From Paraburkholderia phenoliruptrix (lineage in GTDB: Bacteria; Pseudomonadota; Gammaproteobacteria; Burkholderiales; Burkholderiaceae), in contig NZ_CADIKB010000002.1 in the NCBI RefSeq assembly GCF_902859825.1, positions 310,001-374,000 on the forward strand: DNA of 64,000 nt, in the 5' to 3' direction. The position numbers and the translations under genes are program-made. The stretch's first letter is position 1, and every line of letters begins with the position of its first letter. Below the pieces are notes generated by a model. It had not been told where the DNA came from. It did no database searches and was given only the letters and a program-made list of their open reading frames with translations. Positions 54,282 to 63,325 of this stretch are shown here, one piece after another.

Positions 54282-55025
54282 ATGACGCAAAGACTGGCCG
54301 GGAAGACAGCATTGATTACCGCGGCGGGGCAAGGCATCGGCCTCGCGACCGCCGAAGCATTCGCACGCGAGGGCGCGCGCGTGATCGCCACCGACATTCG
54401 CATCGACGGGCTCGCCGGCAAGCCGGTCGAGGCGCGCAAGCTGGATGTACTGGACGGCGATGCGATCAAGGCGCTGGCCGCCGAACTCGGCCCCATCGAC
54501 GTGCTGTTCAACTGCGCGGGCTTCGTGCATGCGGGCTCGATCCTCGAATGCAGCGAAGAGGATTGGGATTTTGCGTTCGACCTCAACGCGAAGGCGATGT
54601 ACCGGATGATCCGCGCGTTCCTGCCCGGCATGCTGGAGCGCGGCGGCGGGTCGATCATCAATATGTCGTCGGCGGCGTCGAGCGTGAAGGGCGTGCCGAA
54701 CCGCTTTGCCTACAGCGCGTCGAAGGCGGCGGTGATCGGGCTGACCAAGTCGGTCGCCGCGGACTTCATCACGCGTGGTATACGTTGTAATGCAATCTGC
54801 CCCGGCACGGTGTCGTCGCCGTCGCTCGAACAGCGGATCGCCGCGCAGGCCGCGGCGCAAGGCGCGACGCTCGAAGCCGTGCAGGCCGCATTTGTCGCGC
54901 GCCAGCCGATGGGCCGTATCGGCAAGCCGGAGGAGATTGCCGCGCTCGCGCTGTATCTCGCGTCGGACGAGTCGTCGTTCACAACGGGGCACGCGCATGT
55001 GATCGACGGCGGCTGGTCGAACTGA
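54282..55025 (+). CDS. SDR family oxidoreductase (probable 2-keto-3-deoxy-L-fuconate dehydrogenase)
   Basis: A 247-residue classical SDR: TAAGQGIG (13-20), NCAG (77-80), Ser130 in INMSS, and YSASK with Tyr144 and Lys148. It has the normal length, with GGAG before the ATG. Its operon position between the lactonase and the FAH-type hydrolase fits oxidation of 2-keto-3-deoxy-L-fuconate at C4 to the diketo acid, as in the characterised non-phosphorylative L-fucose route. Related SDRs with other sugar-acid substrates exist, so the exact substrate is inferred from context. Confidence 0.87.
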   Translation: MTQRLAGKTALITAAGQGIGLATAEAFAREGARVIATDIRIDGLAGKPVEARKLDVLDGDAIKALAAELGPIDVLFNCAGFVHAGSILECSEEDWDFAFDLNAKAMYRMIRAFLPGMLERGGGSIINMSSAASSVKGVPNRFAYSASKAAVIGLTKSVAADFITRGIRCNAICPGTVSSPSLEQRIAAQAAAQGATLEAVQAAFVARQPMGRIGKPEEIAALALYLASDESSFTTGHAHVIDGGWSN

Positions 55026-55109
55026 GCATGCACTGAGAACGCGCCCGCATGAGCCGGCGCCGCTTGACGAACCCACCGAACACCACTGAAACCAGAGGAA
55101 AGTGCAACG

Positions 55110-55958
55110 ATGAAACTGCTTCGTTACGGGCCGAAAGGCCAGGAAAAGCCGGGCTTGCTCGACGCGCAAGGCAAGATTCGCGATCTGTCCGGCGTGGTCG
55201 CCGACATCGACGGCGCGGCGCTGAGCGACGCGGCGCTCGCGAAACTGCGCGCGCTCGACCCGGCGAGCCTGCCGGTCGTGGAAGGCAACCCGCGCATCGG
55301 TCCGTGCGTCGGCAAGATCGGCAAGTTCATCTGCATCGGCTTGAATTACGCGGATCACGCGGCAGAATCGAATCTGCCCGTGCCCGCCGAACCGGTGATC
55401 TTTAACAAGTGGACGAGCGCGATTTCCGGTCCGAACGACGACGTGGAAATTCCGCGCGGCTCGAAGAAGACCGATTGGGAAGTCGAACTCGGCGTGGTGA
55501 TCGGCAAGCCGGCCAAGTACATCGACGAGGCGAATGCGCTTGACTATGTCGCCGGCTATTGCGTGATCAACGACGTGTCGGAACGCGAATGGCAGATCGA
55601 GCGCGGCGGCCAGTGGGACAAGGGCAAGGGCTTCGACACCTTCGGCCCGATCGGCCCGTGGATGGTTACGCGCGACGAAGTCGCCGATCCGCAGAACCTC
55701 AGCCTGTGGCTCGAAGTGGACGGTCACCGCTATCAGAACGGCAACACGAAGACGATGGTGTTCGGCGTCGCCAAGCTGGTTTCGTATGTGTCGCAGTGCA
55801 TGAGCCTGCAACCGGGCGACGTCATTTCCACCGGCACGCCGCCGGGCGTCGGCATGGGCGTGAAGCCGGATCCGGTTTATCTGAAGCCGGGCCAGACCAT
55901 CCGTCTCGGCATCGAAGGTCTCGGCGAGCAAACGCAGAAGACCTACGCGGCGGAATAA
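55110..55958 (+). CDS. Fumarylacetoacetate hydrolase family protein (probable 2,4-diketo-3-deoxy-L-fuconate hydrolase)
   Basis: A 282-residue FAH-fold hydrolase: IGKFICIGLNYADHAAESN, VIFNKWTSAISGPNDDVEIP, the metal-binding WEVELGVVIGK, YVAGYCVINDVSERE and GDVISTGTPPGVGMG are all present. AGGAAAG precedes the ATG. Sequences of this kind are often labelled ureidoglycolate lyase, but in this operon the expected reaction is cleavage of 2,4-diketo-3-deoxy-L-fuconate to pyruvate and L-lactate. It is the last gene of the five-enzyme set; the following thioesterase is on the other strand. Confidence 0.88.
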   Translation: MKLLRYGPKGQEKPGLLDAQGKIRDLSGVVADIDGAALSDAALAKLRALDPASLPVVEGNPRIGPCVGKIGKFICIGLNYADHAAESNLPVPAEPVIFNKWTSAISGPNDDVEIPRGSKKTDWEVELGVVIGKPAKYIDEANALDYVAGYCVINDVSEREWQIERGGQWDKGKGFDTFGPIGPWMVTRDEVADPQNLSLWLEVDGHRYQNGNTKTMVFGVAKLVSYVSQCMSLQPGDVISTGTPPGVGMGVKPDPVYLKPGQTIRLGIEGLGEQTQKTYAAE

Positions 55959-56004
55959 GCCGTCCCGGAGCGGCGTCTGCAGTTGGAGCCGCGGTTCCTG
56001 GCGT

Positions 56005-56439
56005 TCAGCTCGCCGGTTCGTGGTCGCCGTTCTCGCCGATCCGGTTGACCGTGCCTTGCGCGACCGCGACGAGTTTCTCGCGGTTGCCGTCCATCACGAA
56101 AATGTTGCATTGGCAGGTCGCCTGATGGCGGCCTGCATACACCACTTCCGCCCGCGCGATCAGCGTGCCGTTCACGGCCGGCCGCAGATAGTTGATCTTG
56201 TATTCCCCCGTTACGACCTTCGGCCCGAGCGAGAGCGCACCGGCAAAGGTCAGCGCGTTGTCGGCGAGATAGCTGATCACGCCGCCATGCACGAAGCCAT
56301 GCTGCTGCCGCAGCTCGTCGCGAATCGGCAGGCTGAGTGCGATTTCGCCCGTGCCGGTGTACATCAGCTCGGCGCCTAGCAGCATGCTGAACGGCTGGGC
56401 ATGCAATGCGCCGCGCGCCCGGTCGAGTAGGTCAGTCAT
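56005..56439 (-). CDS. PaaI family thioesterase
   Basis: A 144-residue hotdog-fold acyl-CoA thioesterase. QQHGFVHGGVISYLADNALTFAG is the hotdog signature, with the HGG motif and the catalytic Asp on the central helix, followed by TGEYKINYLRPA and VYAGRHQATCQCNIFV. AAGGA precedes the ATG at 56439; an in-frame ATG at 56472 would add 11 residues. It is convergent with the fucose-type operon and probably unrelated to it. The acyl-CoA substrate is unknown. Confidence 0.87.
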   Translation of the reverse strand: MTDLLDRARGALHAQPFSMLLGAELMYTGTGEIALSLPIRDELRQQHGFVHGGVISYLADNALTFAGALSLGPKVVTGEYKINYLRPAVNGTLIARAEVVYAGRHQATCQCNIFVMDGNREKLVAVAQGTVNRIGENGDHEPAS

Positions 56440-56730
56440 TGTGATTCCTTCGAGGAAGGCCCGCGGTGGCATCGCGCACGAGGGTGCGCTCGTCGGTCCC
56501 TACCCACTCTAGGAAGCGCCGACGCACGCCGTCAAGGTGAATCGGAAATATCTGCACGGCATTGTTGCGCGGAATAGCGACAATTCGGGCGCTGACCCAC
56601 GTCAATGCGACGCAAATGCGAGGTAAGCGCGGCGTAGGACGATCCTTGACGGATTTGACCTTCAGCAAGCCCGCATGCTGCCGTAAACCCTGACGTAGTT
56701 CCCGTTATTCTTTGCCTTCAGGTGTTCACG

Positions 56731-58353
56731 ATGTTCAGCAAGATCAAGGTCGCGTCCGGCCTATTGTGTGTCCTGGCCGCGTTCTGCGTTTTCCAGCTTG
56801 TCACGGTTGGTTTGGGTTTCTGGTCATTGACGCGCACCCACGACGACGTCGGCGACCTGTCGAATATCGCGCTCAGGCAAGTGAACGCCGTCAATGAGAC
56901 AACGCAGCATTTGATGGACGCGCGCATCAACCTGTCGCGCGCCGGTACGCGGATGGTGCGCGGCGGCGCCGAGCCGACGGACATCGTCCAGCACGCCCGC
57001 GAGCAGCTTTCGGCGGCAGAGCAGTCGTTCAACGCCTTCGCGAGCGCGCCCAAGACGAGCGACGAAAACAGCGCCCGCGCGGCAGCGCTGGCCGAGCGCT
57101 ACAAGAAGCTGCACGGCGCGCTCACCGAGCTCGCGCAGTTTCTCGACGGGAACAATATCCAGGCCTTTCTCGATCAGCCGACCCAGTCGTTCCAGGACGC
57201 CTATCTGACCGAGCTGCACAACTTCACGCAGTTCGGCAACGCGGCGAGCCGGGCGTCGCTGGATTCGATCGACACACGGATGGCGGCTTTCCGCGTCGTC
57301 AGCATTGTGATTCTGCTGGCGCTGGTTGGCGGCACGTTTGCCGTTCATCTTGCGCTGCGCCGCGGCGTGGTCGCGCCGCTGGAAGAGGCCGGCCGCCACT
57401 TCGAACGCATCGCGCAGGGGCGCCTGGATCAGCCGATCGCCGCGCGCGGTACCAACGAAATCGGCAGGCTGTTCTCGGGCTTGGCCAGAATGCAGGCCAG
57501 CGTCGCGCGCACGGTGCAGACGGTGCGCGAATCCGCTGACTCGATTCACCTTGGCGCCAATGAAATCGCGACCGGCAACGCCGATTTGTCCGCACGTACT
57601 GAGAATCAGGCGGCATCGCTCGAAGAAACGGCGTCGAGCATGGAGGAACTCACCGCCACGGTGCGTCAGAATGCCGACCATGCGCGTGAGGCGAATGCGC
57701 TCGCGGAGACTGCGCTGGAAGCGACGGCCCGCGGCAGCGAAGTCGTGGACAAGGTCGTCGACAAGATGCGCGGCATCGCGCAAAGCTCCGACAAGATCGC
57801 CGAAATCATTTCGGTGATCGACGGCATCGCGTTTCAGACCAACATCCTCGCGCTGAATGCGGCGGTCGAGGCGGCGCGCGCCGGCGAGCAGGGCCGCGGT
57901 TTCGCGGTCGTGGCCGGCGAGGTGCGCGGTCTCGCGCAGCGCAGCGCGCAATCGGCGAAGGAAATCAAGACGCTGATCAGCGAGTCGGTGGCCGAGATTC
58001 AGGGCGGTTCCGCGCTCGTCGAGCACGCCGGGGAGGCGATGAGCAACGTGTCCGCCTCGATTTCGCGCGTCACGCAGATGATGGCGGAGATCAGCGCGTC
58101 GTCGCTCGAGCAGAGCACGGGCATCGAGCAGGTCAACCAGGCCGTGGTTCAGATGGACGGGATGACGCAGCAGAACGCGGCACTCGTCGAAGAAGCGGCA
58201 GCAGCGGCGGCTTCTCTGCATCAACAGACGCAGCAGTTGAAGGAGGCGGTGTCCGTCTTCGAAATTTCGGAATCTGTGTTGCGCACACAACAGATGGGCG
58301 AAACTCTGCCTAAATCGGCGCAATTTGCGTTGTCGCGGATGCGCGCAATTTAA
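56731..58353 (+). CDS. Methyl-accepting chemotaxis protein (Tar/Tsr type)
   Basis: A 540-residue chemoreceptor with TM1 (about 7-32), a periplasmic four-helix-bundle ligand domain (about 33-185; Tar-like spacing with [18 protein letters not shown]), TM2 (about 190-212), HAMP (about 213-266) and an MA signalling domain (about 280-520) with the conserved [21 protein letters not shown] tip. The C-terminus lacks a clear CheR-binding pentapeptide (ends SRMRAI). The ATG at 56731 with AGGTG upstream is preferred to the GTG at 56722. It is a lone receptor ending at a strong bidirectional terminator. Confidence 0.88.
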   Translation: MFSKIKVASGLLCVLAAFCVFQLVTVGLGFWSLTRTHDDVGDLSNIALRQVNAVNETTQHLMDARINLSRAGTRMVRGGAEPTDIVQHAREQLSAAEQSFNAFASAPKTSDENSARAAALAERYKKLHGALTELAQFLDGNNIQAFLDQPTQSFQDAYLTELHNFTQFGNAASRASLDSIDTRMAAFRVVSIVILLALVGGTFAVHLALRRGVVAPLEEAGRHFERIAQGRLDQPIAARGTNEIGRLFSGLARMQASVARTVQTVRESADSIHLGANEIATGNADLSARTENQAASLEETASSMEELTATVRQNADHAREANALAETALEATARGSEVVDKVVDKMRGIAQSSDKIAEIISVIDGIAFQTNILALNAAVEAARAGEQGRGFAVVAGEVRGLAQRSAQSAKEIKTLISESVAEIQGGSALVEHAGEAMSNVSASISRVTQMMAEISASSLEQSTGIEQVNQAVVQMDGMTQQNAALVEEAAAAAASLHQQTQQLKEAVSVFEISESVLRTQQMGETLPKSAQFALSRMRAI

Positions 58354-58390
58354 ATGGTCTGAGCTTAAAAATCAGGCAGTCGAAAAAAGA

Positions 58391-58418
58391 AAATGGCCCG
58401 CAAAAGCGGGCCATTTTT
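58391..58418. terminator. Bidirectional intrinsic terminator
   Basis: AAATGGCCCGC (58391-58401), loop AAAA, GCGGGCCATTT (58406-58416), continuing into T residues; an A-rich run stands before the left arm. It can end the chemoreceptor transcript on the plus strand and the cold-shock gene transcript on the minus strand. Confidence 0.88.
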
Positions 58419-58474
58419 GTATTCGACGCGAGCGCTTAAGCGCGCGTCAGCCTACCTGAGCGTACCGTGGGTAC

Positions 58475-58678
58475 TTAGGCCGGCGTGATGTTCGCAGCTT
58501 GCTTGCCCTTCGGGCCTTGCTTCACTTCGAACGACACCTTCTGGTTTTCCTGCAGGGACTTGAAGCCGCTGCCTTGAACTTCCGAAAAGTGCGCGAACAG
58601 GTCTTCGCCGCCGTCGTCCGGCGTGATGAAGCCAAAGCCCTTTGCATCGTTAAACCACTTCACAGTACCTGTTGCCAT
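58475..58678 (-). CDS. cspA: Cold-shock protein (CspA family)
   Basis: A 67-residue single-domain OB-fold RNA chaperone. RNP1 KGFGFI (13-18) and RNP2 DLFAHF (26-31) are intact, with the TVKWFN opening. Length and sequence are those of the constitutive/cold-induced CspA group in betaproteobacteria. A 239-bp leader-bearing intergenic region lies upstream, richer in A/T than the surroundings, as expected for csp genes with a long regulatory 5' leader. The transcript ends at the bidirectional terminator 58391-58418. Confidence 0.94.
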   Translation of the reverse strand: MATGTVKWFNDAKGFGFITPDDGGEDLFAHFSEVQGSGFKSLQENQKVSFEVKQGPKGKQAANITPA

Positions 58679-58917
58679 TTTTGATCCAGTAAATATGTTG
58701 TGTATTGCATTCGCGACCGCTATTTCTCAACGCGAGATCGAGCGCGAAGTACGAGTTGTATCACGTCTTTATGACAGACGCCAATCAACCTGTATTCGGG
58801 TATTCCCCGGCTTTGGTCTTTTTCAGCCCCGCGAGCATCCAAAAAAGACAAACGGAGACCAGGGTTTACCATGGCGCAGCATTTTTCGTCTGGCTTCAGC
58901 GCAGGCGTGCTGAGGCG

Positions 58918-60027
58918 TCAGGCCGGCAAGGCGTCGAAGGCGGTGGCGAGGTGGTAAGGCGTGGTGGACGGCATGTCGGCGCGCGCCACGTCGCCGCTTG
59001 CAGTCTTGCATTCGAACCAGCCTTGCGGCCTCAGAAAGCGCTGCTGGAACAGTTCGATCTGCCGCGGCAAAACCGCGCGCACGGCGGATTCGTCGTGACT
59101 TGCGAGCGCGCGCAGATATTCTGTTTGCGCCCAGATGCGCTGAACCGGGTCCTTGATGTGTCCCGCTTCGTCGAGCGACGCGCAAACGCCGCCCGTGTGC
59201 GGATCCACGCCGTGGCGTTGGGCAAAGTCGAACGCGCGCGAGAGGTTTTCCGCCAGCTTCGAGCCTTCGAACAGCCCGCCCGCCTGCTTCGCCAGCCAGA
59301 ACCATTCGAATTGATGGCCGGGCTCGAAGCGATTGTCGGGCGTGCCGACCGGCAATTCGGCGATACAACCCGACGGCGCATGCACGAAGTGACGCGCGAC
59401 CGCGCCGGCGAGACGCCGCAGCGCGGCCTCGAATGCGTTGTCGCGCGTGGCTTCGCGGGCGGCGAGCCACGCTTCCGTCAGATGCATCAACGGGTTCTGG
59501 ATGGGCGCGGCAGTCACCGTCGCGAAGTCGGCGCTGAGCGCGGCGTTAAAGAGATCGTCGGTGGCGGCAAAGCGCGACTGGATCAGGGCCGACGTGCGAT
59601 GCACGATGTCGAGCGCGTCGCGATTACCGGTGCGCCGCCCGTATTCCGCACACGCGAAGACGACGAACGCGTGCGTGTACAGGTCTTTCGTCGTGTCGAG
59701 CGGAGCGCCGTGCGGGTCCACGCTGTAGAACCAGCCGCCGTGCTCCGTGTCCTGAAAAATGTGCGTGAGCGAATGAAACAGCGTCTGCGCGTGGGCTGCA
59801 TCGCCGGCTTGCGAGAACACGAATAGTTGACGCGCGCACGCCATGGCCCGGTAGCGCTCGACGGGCGCCGGGCGATGGTCTTCCGCGCCGAGCGCCTCAT
59901 AGGGCAAGCTGAGCGCGGCGTTGAAACCCGGCCCGCGCCACATGGGCAGGACGACGCCGTTGAAGTGATGGCGCAGCGCAGCGGCGAGCGCGACCGTTGC
60001 TGCGGCGTCAGAGTGGGTGCTGGGCAT
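58918..60027 (-). CDS. AGE family epimerase/isomerase (D-mannose isomerase-like)
   Basis: A 369-residue (alpha/alpha)6-barrel protein of the N-acylglucosamine 2-epimerase/mannose isomerase superfamily. RQLFVFSQAG, HGGWFYSVDPHG, TTKDLYTHAFVVFACAEY, QNPLMHLTEAWLAA and EPGHQFEWFWLAKQAG are the conserved blocks; the histidines in the last two are probable catalytic bases. The set fits YihS/mannose isomerases better than GlcNAc epimerases, so aldose-ketose isomerisation of mannose or a similar sugar is likely. It is a lone gene upstream of cspA on the same strand. Confidence 0.83.
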   Translation of the reverse strand: MPSTHSDAAATVALAAALRHHFNGVVLPMWRGPGFNAALSLPYEALGAEDHRPAPVERYRAMACARQLFVFSQAGDAAHAQTLFHSLTHIFQDTEHGGWFYSVDPHGAPLDTTKDLYTHAFVVFACAEYGRRTGNRDALDIVHRTSALIQSRFAATDDLFNAALSADFATVTAAPIQNPLMHLTEAWLAAREATRDNAFEAALRRLAGAVARHFVHAPSGCIAELPVGTPDNRFEPGHQFEWFWLAKQAGGLFEGSKLAENLSRAFDFAQRHGVDPHTGGVCASLDEAGHIKDPVQRIWAQTEYLRALASHDESAVRAVLPRQIELFQQRFLRPQGWFECKTASGDVARADMPSTTPYHLATAFDALPA

Positions 60028-60367
60028 AGTCAGATTTCAAACGTGGTGATTCAAAGTGCCCGTGAAAGCAGGCGGGCCGGGTTCTGGCGGCAGTGCGGCT
60101 CGGCATCGTATCCCACGCGGAATCGGCCTGAGTGCCAGCAGCACGCGGCCTAGCATAAAGCAAACGAATGCCGGCCGGCGCTCAAAAGCGGCGGGGAAAA
60201 CGCTTCAAATAATTTCAACAGACCACGCGTCCGGCTAAAACCGAAAATCGCGCCCGAATGGCTTCGGCGGCGGGGGGCGCCATGCGACAATGCGGTCTCG
60301 AAAAATTCCAATGGCATTTGACGAGCGGTGCCGGCGCCCGCTCCCGGCGACCACCGCTTTCTTCTCT
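60028..60367. other. Divergent intergenic region, no supported feature
   Basis: 340 bases between the AGE-family gene and the alanine-rich protein gene. It has short A/T-rich parts (around 60190-60245) that could hold promoters. I see no strong hairpin or copy of the 22-bp element. The reading frame of the downstream gene is open from 60290, so its 5' end may lie inside this region. Confidence 0.4.
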
Positions 60368-61903
60368 ATGGCAGATTCCGCAGTATCCAAGCAGTCCCGG
60401 CCTGGGCGCGCCGCTTCGAAAAAGCGTCGCGAGGCCACCGTCTCTACCGAAACCGAAAAAAAGCTGGCGCGCGCGGCGCGCTCGGCACAACGTCTCGCGC
60501 AACTGAGCGACGTCTCACGCGACGACAGCACACTCGACCTGTTCCCTGACGATCCCACCCGCGCCACGCTGGAAGCGATGAATATCGACATCCGCCAAGG
60601 CACGCTGCGCGGTTTCGAATTGCCCGATGTCGTGCTCGCGGCCGTGGGCGCGCTGGATGCGAGCGCGGAAGGCGCATCCCCGGACGCGAGAGCGGCGCGC
60701 CGCGCGCCGCGCGCCGCCACGGCCGAGGAGCCCGGCGCGACGCCCGCGCAACTGGGCGGATTGTTGGAGACGGGGCCGCCGGCGGCCGCCGGAGCGGATG
60801 CGTCACAGGCGTCGCTGATTGCCGATTCAGCTGCCGACGACAAAGCACCGGGTTCGCCGCTCACGCCTGCCATGGCGGCCGCGACGGTGGCGCGCAGCGT
60901 GACCGCACTGCGTCAGGCGGCGGAGCGGAGCACCGCGAGTGCGGATTCGGCGGCAACTGGTGTGTCGGGCGCCGACGGCAAGCGGTCGCAAGCGTTGGCT
61001 TCGAGCGAGGCAGAAGAATCGGCGACGGCGAGCCGCGTGGATGCGCCGGAGGCATCGGCGAGGGACGCGCGCAGCGCATTGGCCGCGCCCGGCGCTGAGC
61101 CCACGTTGCCGGGCGGGGCGGCTTCCTCCGCAGCGGCGGATGCACGCGCTGGCCGGAAGGGGGCACCGGCAAACCTGCGCGGATCGGGAGAAGTCGCGCG
61201 ACCGTCCACGGGCGAAGCGGCGGCGCAGATGCCGACGTCTGAGACGGTGGACGCGGCGGGGCGAGCGGTGAGTGCATCGGCGGGCGAAATCCCGGCCTTG
61301 ACGGCTGACGCGGCAGTGCCGCCGGCACGGCTATCCGCGAGCGCCTCAGCCGGCCAAACGTCGCCATCCGCGACGGCGGGCCCAGCAGGACAAGTTGTGA
61401 AGCCGTCCGCGAGTGCCGCGGCGGCCGAGACGTTGTCGTCCACCACGGCGCCCACAGCGCCGGAACTCGACCGCGCGCGTGCGACGGCCTTCGCGGACAC
61501 CGTCGACGCGTTGTACGGCGTCATCGCCGACCAGCGTCGCGCCGCCAGCGACCATTCGCGCCGCATGAAATGGATGCTGTCGATCGTGGTCGGCGCACTG
61601 CTGATGACGGTCGCCATCGGCATCACGCAAACGCTGCTGCTCATGCGCCTCACGCGTGAGACCACAGCGCAGCAGCATCGTATGCAAGACATGATGCAAA
61701 ACCAGCAGGCCGCGATGGCCAGTCTGCTCGACACCCAAATGGCGGTGGCCAATGCCGCCGCGGCCAGGGCCGCCGCGCCGGAGAGCGCTCCGGCCCCAAC
61801 CAACCCGCAGCAAGCGGCTGCGGCGCCGGCATCTGCGAACGGCAAGCGCGCCGTCCGGGCGCAGCACAGTCATAAGCCGAAGACGGCCAACGCGCGCCAA
61901 TAA
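60368..61903 (+). CDS. Alanine-rich, single-pass membrane protein of unknown function
   Basis: About 511 residues from ATG 60368 (open upstream to 60290, no clear ribosome-binding site). Residues 1-95 are charged and non-repetitive (SRPGRAASKKRREATVSTET, DDSTLDLFPDDPTRATLEAM, NIDIRQGTLRGFELPD). Residues about 95-385 are low-complexity, Ala/Ser/Glu/Pro-rich. Residues about 385-430 carry RATAFADTVDALYGVIADQR, then a transmembrane helix (WMLSIVVGALLMTVAIGITQ), a glutamine-rich coiled coil (TAQQHRMQDMMQNQQAAMAS) and a basic tail. The plan suggests a membrane-anchored, largely disordered cytosolic protein. I recognise no family. Confidence 0.65.
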   Translation: MADSAVSKQSRPGRAASKKRREATVSTETEKKLARAARSAQRLAQLSDVSRDDSTLDLFPDDPTRATLEAMNIDIRQGTLRGFELPDVVLAAVGALDASAEGASPDARAARRAPRAATAEEPGATPAQLGGLLETGPPAAAGADASQASLIADSAADDKAPGSPLTPAMAAATVARSVTALRQAAERSTASADSAATGVSGADGKRSQALASSEAEESATASRVDAPEASARDARSALAAPGAEPTLPGGAASSAAADARAGRKGAPANLRGSGEVARPSTGEAAAQMPTSETVDAAGRAVSASAGEIPALTADAAVPPARLSASASAGQTSPSATAGPAGQVVKPSASAAAAETLSSTTAPTAPELDRARATAFADTVDALYGVIADQRRAASDHSRRMKWMLSIVVGALLMTVAIGITQTLLLMRLTRETTAQQHRMQDMMQNQQAAMASLLDTQMAVANAAAARAAAPESAPAPTNPQQAAAAPASANGKRAVRAQHSHKPKTANARQ

Positions 61904-62284
61904 TCCGTTGGCAAAAACGCGTCGCTAAAACCTGCTCGCGCCGGCGCGACGCGGGCGCCACTCTCCGCCGGCCTGATCGTGTCGGTCATCAGCGCGCCGC
62001 TGGCGGCCACGGACCCTTCGGCGCAAGGCGCCGCCGCCACAGCGGCGCGGCTCCGGCCGCAAATCCCCGTCGACGACGCTCCAATCAGCCTAGGTGATCG
62101 CCCAAGTCTGGCGGTGCCAAAAAAAGGGACGTTGTCATGTTGCAACGCAATATCGCCGCTCATGGCTGTGCAACGAGGCGTCACGCAGTTAATGTTGCAT
62201 TGCACTGGCATTTGCCTAGGGAAAACCCTATAATGTTTCTTAAGGGAAAACCCTAGCAATTGCAGCAACCAACCGGGAGTCGCC
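61904..62284. other. Intergenic region with AT-rich promoter section
   Basis: 381 bases. The first half is GC-rich spacer; the second half is AT-rich with repeated TTGCA motifs (around 62142-62205) and the two AGGGAAAACCCT elements listed separately. It holds the promoter for the 52-residue gene. Confidence 0.5.
62217..62255 (+). promoter_or_regulatory. Two AGGGAAAACCCT elements flanking a TATAAT minus-10
   Basis: AGGGAAAACCCT occurs at 62218-62229 and 62243-62254, 25 bp apart; each is a short dyad (TAGGG or AAGGG against CCCTA). TATAAT is at 62229-62234, between them and overlapping the first. The arrangement looks like a promoter with two operator sites for the small gene starting at 62285. 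Confidence 0.6.
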
Positions 62285-62443
62285 ATGAGCTTCATCTTTG
62301 CATTGTTCCAAAAGGTCAGCGACCTCTTTGCGTCGCCCCACTTGCCGCTGGACACAGACTATTCGTACGCGGCGCGTGCGCGCGAAGCCGAGCGTCAGCG
62401 CAAGGCGCAAGCTACGCTTTTCGGCATCAAGCTGACGGACTAA
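62285..62443 (+). CDS. Small protein, 52 residues
   Basis: A short frame MSFIFALFQKVSDLFASPHL continuing through a tyrosine-containing middle (DTDYSYAARAREAERQ) and ending GIKLTD. The N-terminus is a short amphipathic or hydrophobic helix, the middle a basic/acidic helix. GGGAG precedes the ATG and a TATAAT with paired operator-like elements lies 50 bp upstream, so it is very likely expressed. A terminator follows at 62513. I recognise no characterised family; small DUF proteins of similar plan are common in Burkholderiaceae. Confidence 0.7.
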   Translation: MSFIFALFQKVSDLFASPHLPLDTDYSYAARAREAERQRKAQATLFGIKLTD

Positions 62444-62867
62444 TAACACGCCGTTCTGCCCGCTCGCGACCATCGAGGCGGGCGCGCGCGCCGGTGCGCG
62501 CGTGTCATTCGAGCCACTGCACGTCAAAGCGCGCAGTGGCTTTTGTTCGTCTGGCGCTTGCGTCGATCTCGGGCCAGCTGCCTGTCGGCAATATTTCGCC
62601 GCCGAAATGGATGTAACGGCGGCTGACATCGTCTCATCGCGCCACATCCGCATTTCACCCCGCAACCCTTGACGCACGGGCGTTTCACGCGCCGAGGCGG
62701 CCGCCTCATCTGTCCCTTTGAGTGAAATCTGCGCTTACAAGTGCTCACGTCTTCATGCTGCCTGCGTCGCTAAAGTGGGTTTCAAGCGCACGGCGCCGTG
62801 CGCGAGCTGACGGTTTCGGCTCAGCAACGCGGCGCCGGCTCGATTCGAACATTGACGGGAGAGCACC
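62444..62867. other. Intergenic region with one terminator
   Basis: 424 bases between two small genes. It contains the terminator at 62513-62544 and the promoter region of the next gene; GC-rich inverted repeats (CGCGCGCGCCGGTGCGCGCG around 62483-62502) precede the terminator. I see no further gene. Confidence 0.45.
62513..62544 (+). terminator. Probable intrinsic terminator of the 52-residue gene
   Basis: GCCACTGC (62513-62520) pairs with GCAGTGGC (62533-62540) around a 12-base loop and is followed by TTTTGTT. The loop is long, but the position after the small gene fits. Confidence 0.65.
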
Positions 62868-63173
62868 ATGAAAACGTTCAACAAGACCTCGCGAACTATC
62901 ATTGCGGCCGTGCTGGCCGGCGGCACCATGCTGGCGGCGGGCGGCGCGTCCGCACAGGAGCGCATCGTCGTCGACCACGGCCCGGGGCCGGTGGTGTACG
63001 GCGAGCCGCATAGGGTGCCGGTGGGGGTGTCGATCAACATCGGCTGGCATGGCGATCGTTATTACGACGGCCACCGCTACTGGGATCATGACGAATGGAT
63101 GCGCCATCATCCGCATGACTACGACCCGCGTCACCATGGCCGCGACGAGCATCGTCCGCCGCCGCGTTACTGA
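62868..63173 (+). CDS. Small secreted His/Asp/Tyr-rich protein
   Basis: A 101-residue protein with a Sec signal peptide (MKTFNKTSRTIIAAVLAGGT and on to GASA, cleavage near residue 30). The mature part begins QERIVVDHGPGPVVYGEPHR, has VGVSINIGWHGDRYYDGHRYW, and ends in a strongly His/Asp/Arg/Pro-rich tail. GGGAG precedes the ATG. In plan it matches the protein at 20948-21232: signal peptide, VGV segment, then a Tyr/His/Arg-rich tail. A periplasmic metal-binding or surface role is possible but not shown. Confidence 0.7.
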   Translation: MKTFNKTSRTIIAAVLAGGTMLAAGGASAQERIVVDHGPGPVVYGEPHRVPVGVSINIGWHGDRYYDGHRYWDHDEWMRHHPHDYDPRHHGRDEHRPPPRY

Positions 63174-63220
63174 TCGGCACCTTGACCCCCGCGCCGCTTT
63201 ACGCGGTGCGAATCCAGCAG

Positions 63221-63253
63221 AGCCGGCTTTTCCGCCAGGAAGGCCGGCTTTGT
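63221..63253 (+). terminator. Probable intrinsic terminator
   Basis: AGCCGGCTTTTCC (63221-63233) pairs imperfectly with GGAAGGCCGGCT (63238-63249) and is followed by TTGTT. It lies about 48 bp after the stop codon of the small secreted-protein gene. Confidence 0.6.
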
Positions 63254-63325
63254 TGCGTTCGGCATAGCGCTTGCGCGTGCTGCGCTATGCTTTGACGCTT
63301 TCATGATGTCAGCGAGGGAAACGGC

